Assembly (NCBI RefSeq): GCF_034190915.1 | Contig: NW_026947484.1 | Location: forward strand, 81,539,982-81,603,981 | Origin: Cavia porcellus | Lineage: Eukaryota > Chordata > Mammalia > Rodentia > Caviidae | Direction of reading: 5' to 3' | Length of the DNA: 64,000 bases | Shown here: in pieces, positions 12,601 to 22,440 of the stretch | Layout of the letters: every line of letters begins with the position of its first letter | Numbering within the stretch: position 1 is the stretch's first letter | Notes under the pieces: generated by a model | What the model saw: the letters and a program-made list of their open reading frames with translations, nothing else | Told to the model about the DNA's origin: nothing | The model's database searches: none | Translations under genes and position numbers: made by a program

Positions 12601-13478
12601 ACTGTGGGGCCCACAGAATTGGAACACGATGTGAGAGCGAAAAGAAAAAAAGCTGTTTAAAATCTAGAGCAGTTTTATGTGAATCTCTTATTGTCTAGTC
12701 TCATTTTAATCTCCGTGGTGGTGACGGGGGATGGGTTGGTGCACACTGGAAACAAAGGGAGCTATTAGCGCAGTGGGAGGGGGGAGGGAGAGGAGCCTGG
12801 CACGAGTGGGCCGGGCCGGGTATGGCAGCTGGGGCAATCTATGGGAAGGGCCCAGCTCGCATCCAGAGTCGCGGCGCCGGCCCCCTGGGTGTCCGCCCCC
12901 TCCCCCCCCCGCAGGAGATCGCCTCTTGATTGCCGGACTGCCGGTGACCCCCCTCCCGCTGCCGATGACGCGCTGCCGCCGGAGCGGGAACGAAGGAACG
13001 CCGGGCGTGCGGGATGGGGAGAGAGGGGGAAGGGAGCGCGTGCTGGGAAACAAAGAGCCTGGTTCAGTGGCTGTTATCTCTTTATGTGTGGGGAGAGGGA
13101 GGGATCCTGGAGGAGACAAAGGGACAGGGAAGCTGGCAGGAAAGGTAAAAAGCTTTAAAATGAGGGTTTTTTAGTGTGGGCTCACATCAGCTTGCCTAGA
13201 GAGCCCCAAAATCTCTGGAAAAAAAGGTGAGGGCCTAGGTATGGGCTGTCTAAAAGATTCGAAAGGGTCATGAACCCACGCTAGAGGGGAGAAAATCCGC
13301 GTGAGCCTGGCCCAGTGGCTATCTCCGGGGAGTTACTCACCTGGTGGGTGTTGGTTGAGAAGCAGCAGTCGAACTTAGGATTTGTGAGTGTAGAAGTGAA
13401 GAATCTTGAACAGCAGGGGACCAAAAAACTGGGAAAATCCCAGGAGTTTCTCACCTGCTGTCGAGTCCCGGCACCATC

Positions 13479-13885
13479 TGTTAGGTCTGAGGAAGGGAAG
13501 GAAGGAGTGGAGTGGCCAGTGGTGGCTACAAAGATAAGAAGTATAAAATATAAGTAACGTTTATTTCGGGAATGCGGGGAGAGACCCCCGGCCCCCGGGG
13601 CGCAGCATCTCCACCCCAGGGCCGGCGGTCTCTCTCTGGAACACTCACTCTTCTTGAACACGTGGAGTGAGTCACATAAGTAGTCCTTGTCTGGGGTGGA
13701 CCCCAAGGGGCATTAGGGATGCACAGGTAGCCCATTGGCACACGTTTGGCGCCAGAGGCAGGTTACTAAGCGCAGGGGTATAGGGTTACAGGTAAGTCTC
13801 TAAGGGGCGGGGGAGGCAGGAGCTCCTTAATTTGACTGAGGCTTCTCCTGGTTAAAATGTCCGGTCTGGGCCAGCAACCTTTTCA
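13479..13885 (-). mobile_element. ERV-C 5' LTR
   Basis: Direct copy of 9717-10177. The minus strand ends ...cagacctaaca, followed after two bases by the primer-binding site. The boundary at the far end is CA at 13885, or CACA at 13887. Confidence 0.88.
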
Positions 13886-13889
13886 CATA

Positions 13890-14470
13890 TCACCCCTGAT
13901 TTTTCTAATTTCAAGACAGTCTGTCCCATTACTTTGTGATCTCCAGGCACTCCATGCTCTTTCATGCACGCAATTCACATAGCATTTAGGAAATTTAGGG
14001 GTGTGTGGTACAGATGTCCTTATACTACAGCTTTTACCACATGGATTCATAAGAGGCATTCCTCCTGCGTGGTGTCTAGTTGAGTACCAGTCTGTATGTC
14101 CACTCCCAGTGTGTATTCAACAACCAGGGAAACACAGACATCATATCTGTGGGGAGGCAAGTGTCCAACATCCAAAGACCATGATATAGTGATATTCATA
14201 CTTCAATGTATGCAGCAGGTCCTTTAGAATGGTCTGGATTGCCATATATTAATGTTGACTTGGCTCTTGTATCCACCAACACTAGCACACACTGCATATT
14301 TTTGGGGGACTAGTAAATGGTCAATTCCACATATGGCCAGTCTCCTGGGAATCCCCAAGACCTGGTTACCTTGTTTTTGCTAATTGCCTGTTGCAGGCAG
14401 CTGAGTTAGTTAGGAGTATTATAGGCAGTGAGACAGGGCTAGATCCTCAAAGGAGCCTGTGCAGATATCT
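13890..14470 (-). mobile_element. Decayed ERV interior, protease-like
   Basis: On the minus strand a short frame near 14273-14265 reads V-D-T-R-A followed by a T-L-I-Y-G-N type stretch. This resembles a retroviral aspartic protease with the active-site glycine replaced by arginine. Stops and frameshifts interrupt it. It is probably part of the same provirus as 15240-16650. Confidence 0.5.
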
Positions 14471-15239
14471 TACAACTGTGGGGGAGTCAGATACCTCCTG
14501 CTGTGGGCCAGGTCTCAAGACAAAGGATCAAAAAAATGCATCATCTACATCCTGAAGACTGATATTCTAATTAGTTCCCTATCTCCCTAGGGGAAAGGTC
14601 ACAACTGTAAGAATGCCCACTTCCTACAAAACTTGCTTTCCCATTTGTCCCCAATTTAATCAATTTTACCTGAACTACTAATCTTATTGGCTCACTGTCT
14701 TAGTTACTTTTTACTCATTGCTGAGACAAAACACCTGAAGTCCAAGTTGGGAAAGGAAAAATGTATTTCTTACAGTTTTTAGAGGTTTCAGTCTACACTC
14801 AATTGGCTCCAAGACAGGCGGGCATGGCTGGGCAAACAGCAAGCAGGAACCAGCAAAGAGCAAGACACACCTTCTTCCTGCCATTACATCACATCCTGGC
14901 TCCACCCCTATGTAGGTGTAGCACTGACACTATCAATCCAAGCACTAGACAATGAACCAATCACAAATGCACAATGCAAACTCATGAGGCCTGAGGGCCA
15001 CAGACATAAACCATGACACTCACTATAGTTATGTCCCACCTTATGCCCATCTGCCTTGTGAGTTCCCAGTCCTCCGCCACCGCACCTTGAACCCATAGTT
15101 TTACTCTATAAAAGTCCCTGGAAAACAGAGTCTTGGGCAACCTACTCGGGATCCCTTCTGTCTCTCTTCAGACAGAAGCTTTCTTTCTCTCAATGAATAT
15201 ACTCTACTCTTAACCTCTGTTGTTCCTAAAATTCATTCT
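14470..15239 (+). mobile_element. LTR family B copy 2, split by another repeat
   Basis: Begins near ttacaactgtgggggag. Contains ttactctataaaagtccctg (TATA-like) and ends near caatgaatatactctactctt. It is interrupted at 14698-15015 by an unassigned repeat. It lies inside the decayed provirus and separates the protease-like part from the gag-like part. Confidence 0.6.
14698..15015 (-). mobile_element. Unassigned interspersed repeat R, antisense
   Basis: Starts tgtcttagttactttttact, the reverse complement of the 'taa..aagaca' end seen in copies near 17.9 and 59.1 kb. It interrupts LTR family B. It looks MaLR-like, but I could not assign it. Confidence 0.55.
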
Positions 15240-16650
15240 TTGATTTTAGAGAACACGAGCTCGTACCAGAAGGTTGGGAGTTTTCATTCCCCTATATCAA
15301 AAGGAGGCCTTGATTCACCAGGGCTGCTTTGGCCTTCTGGCCCTGGCCCATTGGCTGGTATTGCTGCTCAGGGTATAATTGCCTCCACAGAGTCAGTAAC
15401 ACATCCAATGGCTGTTCGTCTAACTTATCTGCAGCTAGGCCAGCATCCAATAGGTCCATCTAGATCTAGTGCTGACCAACTTTCAGTGGCCCCACAGCTT
15501 GTCCTTGGAGGATGGCCCTTTCACCAGGAGACTCCCTTGTTTTTCCTTTGTCAGTACAGCTTTTACAGATTTCACCTTACCTTGGCACTTGACTGTCATA
15601 TCCCTCAGCCTGGCCAAGGCATCCACAGCATCATGGTTTGGGTGATCTCTAATGGAGGCTAGAAGGGGACTGGAATGTGTCAGCTGGCCTGCTTACCAGG
15701 ATCATGTCCTTTATGCATGCCTTGAACATTTCCTCATCTGAGCTATGGTACTGCAGTGCGAACATCATTTGCCACATGGCCATTTCGCACAGCATAGTTG
15801 TTAAGACTAGCTAGTTGTCCATTTAGTGACTTGCTCTGACAGGCCACCTGAATAATCCCAAACCTGAAATAATTACTGCCATTAATCAATTTATCTCGGT
15901 CTGATTACCTGCTTCTGGGTCTGTCCTCTGCACATTCTGCAGAACCCATCTCATAGAAGGGGTGCTGGCTATGGACACCTCTGTGTATGATTATCCCCAT
16001 CATCCCACAGCTGTATGCCATGAGGGCATTGTTTCACCCACCTTCTGCTTTGTTTTGCCAGCTCCCACAGCTCCATGACTGTACAAATCAAGTACATTGT
16101 GTGCCTGGTAGAGATAGGTGGCCCTACTAGTTCTCCCTGAACTAGAGGCTCCTCTGCCTCCACCTTTGGATAAATAGCTGGCCTATCACACAAACTAGGG
16201 AATTTTTCTTGGGAGTTTTCTCACACATGGGGACCAATGCTTCCAGAGACATTTTTAGAGGTGGCAGTGTTTCCCACGTCTTGCGACATGAGCTCCATAG
16301 CAGCCAGCTGTTACTCAAGGCCCTTCTATATCTGCTGCAACTCTGTCTACTTGCCAAACAAGACTATTTGCTTCTTGATTTACACAGTAGAAGTGAGTGG
16401 AAAAACAGCCAAGCCACCCACCTCACCATTTCATAGTGAGGGGGAGGAATTTCTCTATCACTTCTAAGGCTTGCAAGATAAACCTGGTCTCCAGATGGAC
16501 TGTTTCCCAGTCCTCTGGGGCCTTCCAAGCCACTAAGAAGGTGGCTACAGGTAGTGAGAATGAGGCCAGGGGTTGCTTATTAGCTCTCTTTCACCTTTGG
16601 GTGCTGTTTCCACAGCTACAGTGGAACTCTTGTAATCACAAATGAGCCCC
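15240..16650 (-). mobile_element. Decayed ERV interior, gag-like
   Basis: Minus-strand frames at 16357-16142 and 16193-15969 overlap in a way that suggests one reading frame broken by a frameshift. The product has a basic-acidic gag-like composition, with a W-x-D segment (IQLWDDGDN). The next frames toward 15600 continue with stops. Family is uncertain. Context, between an antisense LTR and a protease-like segment, supports gag. It is non-functional. Confidence 0.5.
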
Positions 16651-16656
16651 CAAGCT

Positions 16657-17169
16657 CAAGTTCAAAAAATGAAGTAAAAACATATTTTAAAAAGCAGCAC
16701 TGATTTATTTTATCCTGGGCCCAGCAACACAGTGCAGTTGAAGTTGCAAAAGCTGTGTGTCTCTGTCAAAGCTTGTGGCCTTTATGTACATATCACAGTT
16801 TACAGAGTAAGGGGTTATGGGCATGGATCAGGAAATCTGCTTAATGAGGAAGACCTTTGTTTCCCTTAGCAGAGAACAGAGAAGTATAGCAGTAATTAAC
16901 AACCTTTTGTCAGCTCATTTTAGCACCACATCTGTTATTTGTAGAGGGCAACAATGGTTAACATATCAATTAGGTTAGGTGTTTAGGGATTTATAATTCT
17001 TTACAGAGGAGAGAATTGATTAATCAATATATCAATTAATTAATCAATTAATCAATATATCAATTAGGTCACGGGGTGGGGGCACGACACATACAGAACA
17101 GTATGGCTACATTACAAGTATTTTGGTATAATACAAATACAACAAAGCTTTTTTTGCTAGTGTACAACA
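16657..17169 (-). mobile_element. LTR family A, copy 2 (antisense)
   Basis: Reverse complement of 9101-9563. Shared parts include the AATAAA region, the 'gttgccctctacaaat' block and the 'tgttgtaca' start (ending at 17169). Next to it, on the interior side, is the same ttgggggctcatttgtgatt primer-site-like sequence. An AT-rich tandem array lies inside at 17018-17070. Confidence 0.85.
17018..17070. repeat. AT-rich tandem array in LTR A (aatcaatatatcaatta units)
   Basis: attaatcaatatatcaatta is repeated with partial units. It expands the single 'taattgatatgttaatca' block found in the other family-A copies. Confidence 0.8.
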
Positions 17170-17509
17170 GGAACCACTCACATCCATACCCTGTTGATTC
17201 TGCCAACTGTTGGTCCCCTTTAAGGGTCCAAGGTAGATTTTCAAGGTGAGATCCCCAAGTTAATGAAAGCACGTGTGCAAAACAACAGCAACCTTAGCAG
17301 ACAGCATGGAATAGAGCAAACAGAGCAAGAGTGCAAGAGCACAGCAGAAACCTATGTCTTCCTGGTAGAATTCTTATATAGATTATCTCATATTCACATT
17401 CTTACATACTGCTATAACCAGTGCTTGAATGTTTACCTGTGCTGTCATGCTTATTTGACTATATCCCACTGTGCACCTGCACTAGACAAGTGGGGTCATG
17501 TCCTTAGCT

Positions 17510-17962
17510 ATCTTTGGATGACCCTGTTATGGCTGATACATTGTGTCAACTTCAGAAGTCTAGAAGCTTAATTAAGTAACTCAGCAGCTCTCTAACCTGG
17601 GGTATAAAGGACATGCTGTTACCTCTCTAGAATATTGTTCATTGTGTCAATTTGAGAAGGTCAGAAGGTTAACTGATTCAGCAGGGGGCGGGGTCCTTAC
17701 TTTGTAAACATCCTCAGGCTGAGGAGGGCATCAAGATGGTGTGACTGTTACAACCACCTGAGGGGAATAGCCTGCTTACACTAGAAGGGAGAAGAATTTT
17801 TTTCTTCCCTTTTGCTCTTGCTGTTTTTGTTGTCTTCTGTCACCTTAAAATGTTGCCATTGTGCCATGCTACCCTTCACAAACTGAGCTAAACCTTTCCT
17901 TCCTTAATTTTGGATGTCATATATTTTGTTCCAGCAATGAGAGAAAAGTAACCAAGACAGCC
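17510..17962 (+). mobile_element. Unassigned interspersed repeat R
   Basis: Contains 'attgtgtcaatttgagaagg' and 'gagctaaacctttccttcc', and ends 'agtaaccaagaca'. The same layout appears near 41.4 and 58.7 kb. A duplicated 'cattgtgtcaa' block near 17540 and 17640 suggests an internal duplication. Confidence 0.55.
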
Positions 17963-20690
17963 CCTGAGCTTTGAAACAGTTTGAGTGGTTTCCCCACAAC
18001 CTTAGTGTCCACCCATTTAGGCTCTCTCTTGGAAATCCAAGAGCAACATGTTCTTCTTTTCCTTATTCCAAATTCTCCTGACTTCCTCTTTTGAGTCATG
18101 ACTTCATTTCTTAATGTTGTGAGCCCACAAACTTGGCACATTTGACATTTAACTGGTTAGGAGTTATATTTTTCCATATCATAATGGCAGTCCCACAGAG
18201 ATAATTGGAAGGAGGTAAAAGTTTCCTTTTGTCTGATGACACTGATAAAATATTTTGACTAGATTCTGGATTGTGACTTGTTTAGGTAACCAAGAATTGT
18301 CATCCCTTGTGTGTTGGTTGCCACAACCCTTGTGGCTCTTGAGGTTCTTGGGATAAAGGGCCATGAGCGGATGAGAAAAATAAACAGACAAAAGGTGGGG
18401 TTGGGGGAGACATCTTTCTCCTGATCAGAGGAAAGGGAAATGGCCCCTCACTATAGGGGTGTTTATTTATGCGTTTAGCAACTTAAATGTCACATGACAC
18501 CTGTAGTAATTTGCATGTATGGCAACCTAAGGGCCTGATTTTAGGGTCAGGAGTCACTTGTTTCTGTGCCTCCCCAGGCAGGCTTTGTTCTTGTTCCCAC
18601 AGGTGTGGTCAATTTCCATAGCTTCAATGGCTCCCTACAATTGGTTGCTTATGTGTTGGTATTTTTTGTTTTGTTTTTTGTGAAAGTAGTAGAAAGCTTA
18701 AGTTGGAAGTGTGAAAATAATGTGATGCCTTTTGAGTTTTTGATTTGTTTGGCAGTTACAATATAGCCTGCTCTCATTACAGACAGGCCTTTGGGGTGGA
18801 TATTTTTGTGTGTGCTCTCATTCTCAAGTGTGTCTGAAGATTCAGCTGGAGGCTGTGGGACAGCTTTTGGTATCTTACCTCTGTGAGGATGGTTGTTATC
18901 AGTACCAGATGTTTTATGTTTGTCTTTGCAATTCTGGGAATCATTTTCCTTTCTGATTGAAGGCTTCTGAACCTTTAGAACATGAGAGCACAAAAGACAG
19001 GCATTCCCTTTAGACTGCATACCCCCATGCCTGGGTTATAAGACTCAGAAATCATGCTCTTCCAGGAAGACACATAGACAGCGTCTACAGTAAGGGTCTC
19101 TCACACTACTTGTGGGAAAAACCCTCATCCTAAGACACTGTGGAGAGAACTGATCTCTGGGTGATGGCAGGGAAAAGTATTTCCAAAGCACACATATTTT
19201 AGAAGTCCTGGACATCATAGTTTAAATGATCAGCTCCAATATGCCCTTTGATTTTCTTTCTCTTGCTTTCTCTAGAAACATTGAAAAACAATCATTAAGG
19301 TCACTTGATCATTTTATTTAACCTTCCACTTCACAATGTTTCCCTGCTTAAGATGGAGTCATTACAGCACTGATGATTTCACTGATAGAACAGAAAACAT
19401 TTCTAGGGACCATTATGATTCTGATAACAGTTTTAAACAAAATAGGTATTAAGGGAGCACAATAGTCATAGCCACTAGTCCCCAGAGGAGTGCCCCTCTC
19501 TTTCCATGATTTCTCTCCAGAACATGTCACCAGGCCCACAAACAAGTTCTATACTTAGAAATATGCTAAAGTCTGACAAAGAAAAAAACCAACAGCTAAG
19601 TATGACCCAAGGAGTCACAGAATCAGGAGGAAAGGGGCGCATGCACCAGTGGGGGTGGGAAGTGCAGCTGTAGCCACTTAGTTCCGGCCTCTCCTCCAAC
19701 TCACTGCTGCTGGCACTAGGTGGAGTCAAATGCAAGAGACAGCTTAGGTGCGTGGTTACAAAATAAGCAGGGAAAGACAGAGACTTTTTTTTTCATCTTG
19801 TTTCTTCTTAAAATGGAGAAGAAACTGACCTAGGCAGACATGTGCAGCGGGTCAGATAGGGGTCTTGGCAGATTTGTGACTTCCCCTACTGTTGGGAATA
19901 CACATTTGGTAGGTTCCCTGGTCTGAGCACCCTCTCCCTCAAAAATACAATAATTACATGACTTATAAACATTTCTGCTGTGAACTTTCACAGGTGTACT
20001 GTAAAAGACTCATTTCATTGGATTATAAATGAGTATTGTATTATATTTGATATATAAATGAGTCTGATTTACGAACTTTCTCTAGAAAGAAACTCATTCA
20101 TAAACTGGAGACTTACTGTGGCTGACATTGCTGTACTTCTCATAGTCCTTCACAGGGAACAGTGACCCGGGGCTGTCAGGACAACAGTGGCTGTCAAACA
20201 ACCGTGACCATAAGAATAACAGAAGGCCCCAGTAAGCCTGCGTGAGAAGCCTGTACACATGTTATAGGGTTCAGATAAAACACTGGCCCAGCTCCCTTCT
20301 TAAAAATAGCATTTACTTTCACAAGTGTAAGAGTTTTCTTCCTCTTCTGATTCTTATTACAAGACATCTCTGATAATTGATGACCTATAGGAAAAGTTCT
20401 GCCTATTCTTTTTATAGTTAAAAACCAATATATCCAGGACTGTAATCTTTTTTAAAAGTAATTGTTTTGTGCATCTTATATGTTTGCCTGCCTGTCCAAT
20501 CTGTGTTAATAACCAGTTAAGATACCTATAAGTGCTTCATTAAAGAGTTTTTAAAGTTCATATCAATTTTCTTTTCTTTTTCCATTTCTAAATTTTTGGA
20601 TTTTTTTTGTAATTTCCATAGAAAACTGGTTATACGATTTTCAGGATAGCCAAACTCAGAATGTTACCAGGTGAAGAAGACAAATGTGCT
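17963..20690. other. Unique or unrecognised sequence
   Basis: No gene was recognised. A 123-codon minus-strand frame at 19020-18649 looks somewhat protein-like and is discussed as a finding. Confidence 0.45.
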
Positions 20691-20803
20691 GATGAATGCT
20701 TTAATCAGGAGGCTGAGGCAGGAGGACTGCTATGGGTTTGAGGCCAGCCTAGGCTACATAGTGAGTTCAAGGCCAGCCTGTACTACAAAGTGAGATTTTC
20801 TCT

Positions 20804-20840
<37 letters not shown>
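20690..20840 (+). mobile_element. B1-type SINE with a 35-A tail
   Basis: Contains aggaggctgaggcaggagga and gaggccagcctaggctacat, then an unbroken A tract at about 20805-20839. The long pure tail suggests recent insertion or expansion. Confidence 0.88.
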
Positions 20841-20943
20841 AACAATAGCAAAAAACCCACATCATTACCAGATGAGGGTTGATAGGCTTGAGGCTTACAG
20901 ACAAAAAACTTTAAGTTTGATAGCATAAAGATTGTACAATATA

Positions 20944-21050
20944 GGGGCTGGGGATTTAGCTCAGCGGCATAAGCGCCTGCCTCAAAAGCAGGCAGTTCGA
21001 TCCCTGGTACCGGTAAAAAACGAAAAAAGCCAAAAAAAAAAAAAAAAAAA
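20944..21050 (+). mobile_element. ID SINE with target-site duplication
   Basis: ggggctggggatttagctca start, a shortened anticodon-arm region (gcctcaaaagcaggc) and box B gttcgatccc. Flanked by aagattgtacaatata at 20928 and 21051. Confidence 0.94.
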
Positions 21051-21204
21051 AAGATTGTACAATATATATGTCAGTATATACATTTCTGTATTAACTTTCA
21101 GGTACAAATTATCCTCCAAAAACTGAATTTAAATTACCTTGTAGATTAAGTAGTCACTCAAGATATCAACCCAAATGCTTGTAGTTCACATAGTTTAAGA
21201 GCAG

Positions 21205-21380
21205 GCTAATTAGCCAGGTATGGTGGCACACTCCTGTCATCCCAGCACTCAGGAGGCTGAGGCAGAAGGACTGTTGCAAATTTGAGACCAGCCTGGGCTA
21301 CAAAGTGAGTCCAAAGCCAGCCTGGACTGCATAGTGAGACCCTGTCTCAAAAAGACAAAACAAAAACAAAAGCAAAAAAA
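21205..21380 (+). mobile_element. B1-type SINE
   Basis: Starts agccaggtatggtggcacac and has the full set of B1 blocks through ccctgtctcaaaaagac. Confidence 0.9.
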
Positions 21381-22085
21381 GCAGGCTAATTTAAATCAAT
21401 TGGTAATAGTAAAGATGTTTCTAAAGTTGATAACATATTTCTATCCAGGTTGATAACCAATTGAGATGATATAAAAATTAATTACATACAAATAATATTA
21501 TTGTTCATGTACAATAATTTAAGAGTTCTCTTTTGTCAAAGATAAACACACAAAATGGTACCTTGGTTGATGAACACTTTTATTTGTAAATAATTTAATT
21601 CCCAAAAAGAAGCACTTGGAAAAATTTCACTTTTGTTTGTAAACTCTGCTGGGTGATAACATGATCATAGCCACCTTTCCCACATGAACCTGAATGTTGC
21701 CAAGTTTTCAAAATCATGGAACAAATGAAGTTTGTGAACCGAGGTACCTCTGTATGAGGCTTAAAAAGTGTTTTGTTATGATTTGATTCTCAGAGTCATC
21801 TAAAATAATTGCTGAGATAACTAAATGGGGATCTCTTGGGCTTCAGAAACTGTTGGACAAAACTATCCTCCATGTCTAAAAGTATCAGCTGTCTAAATTG
21901 ATTTGTTCAGTTTTTACCCACTGGTGCAATTTCTCTGTTTTTCCCCCCAGAGTCTTATGGTAGCATATCCCAACAGACATTACTAAATAAATTATTATAA
22001 TATATTATGCTGGCTATAATTAAAAGGTTAAGTTTCTAAGTTTAAAACAATAAAGTTTTCTTAAGACATTAAGATGCAATTGATT

Positions 22086-22170
22086 GGGCTGGGGAGTTAG
22101 CTCAGTGGCATAAGCACCTGCCTTGCAAGCAGGCGGTCATGAGTTCGATCCCTGGTACTGATAAAAAAAA
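22086..22170 (+). mobile_element. ID SINE with target-site duplication
   Basis: gggctggggagttagctcag start and box B gttcgatccc. Flanked by perfect aagatgcaattgatt copies at 22071-22085 and 22171-22185. Confidence 0.95.
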
Positions 22171-22269
22171 AAGATGCAATTGATTACACTTACAAAACTA
22201 GACAAATAAAAGGTTCTATATTTTACTAAAGTTCTTTCTTATGTTTTCCATCATTAGAATCTTGGTTAT

Positions 22270-22440
22270 TAGCTGGGCATGGTGGTACATGACTGTAATC
22301 TCAGCACTCAGATGAGGCTGAGGCAGGAGGATCACCATAGTTCTAGGCCAGCCTGGCTACATAAGTGAGTTCAAAGTCAGCCTGCATTACAAAGCAAGAC
22401 TGTCTCAAAAAAACCCAAAAAACCAAAAAAACCAAACAAC
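22270..22440 (+). mobile_element. B1-type SINE with target-site duplication
   Basis: agctgggcatggtggtacat start and an A-rich tail. Flanked by cttggttattag at about 22260 and 22440. Confidence 0.92.

Larger units (their letters stand above)
11650..13150. other. CpG-island-like interior of ERV-C
   Basis: A dense run of CG dinucleotides in otherwise AT-rich DNA. It lies wholly between the two LTRs, so it belongs to the element and not to a cellular promoter. Overlapping long frames occur in several phases on both strands, as expected from GC-rich repeats. Confidence 0.8.
9717..13885 (-). mobile_element. Young non-autonomous LTR retroelement ('ERV-C'), full length
   Basis: Two direct LTRs in the same orientation flank a 3.3 kb interior. 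On the minus strand the 5' LTR is 13885-13479. Next to it is a primer-binding site, tggtgccgggactcga (13476-13461), nearest to tRNA-His. A CAG|GTGAGA splice-donor-like motif follows at 13455/13454. The LTRs differ at only about 6-7 of 345 aligned positions, so the insertion is recent. The interior shows no recognisable gag, protease, reverse transcriptase, integrase or env. It is strongly GC/CpG-rich at 11.65-13.1 kb and contains tandem repeats. This resembles non-autonomous elements moved by another ERV in trans. No target-site duplication is found. Confidence 0.8.

Noticed and set aside
12706..13174. Overlapping 105-147-codon frames on both strands resembling a gene start in a CpG island
   Set aside because: Within the same LTR-bounded element. 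Simultaneously open frames on both strands indicate composition, not coding.
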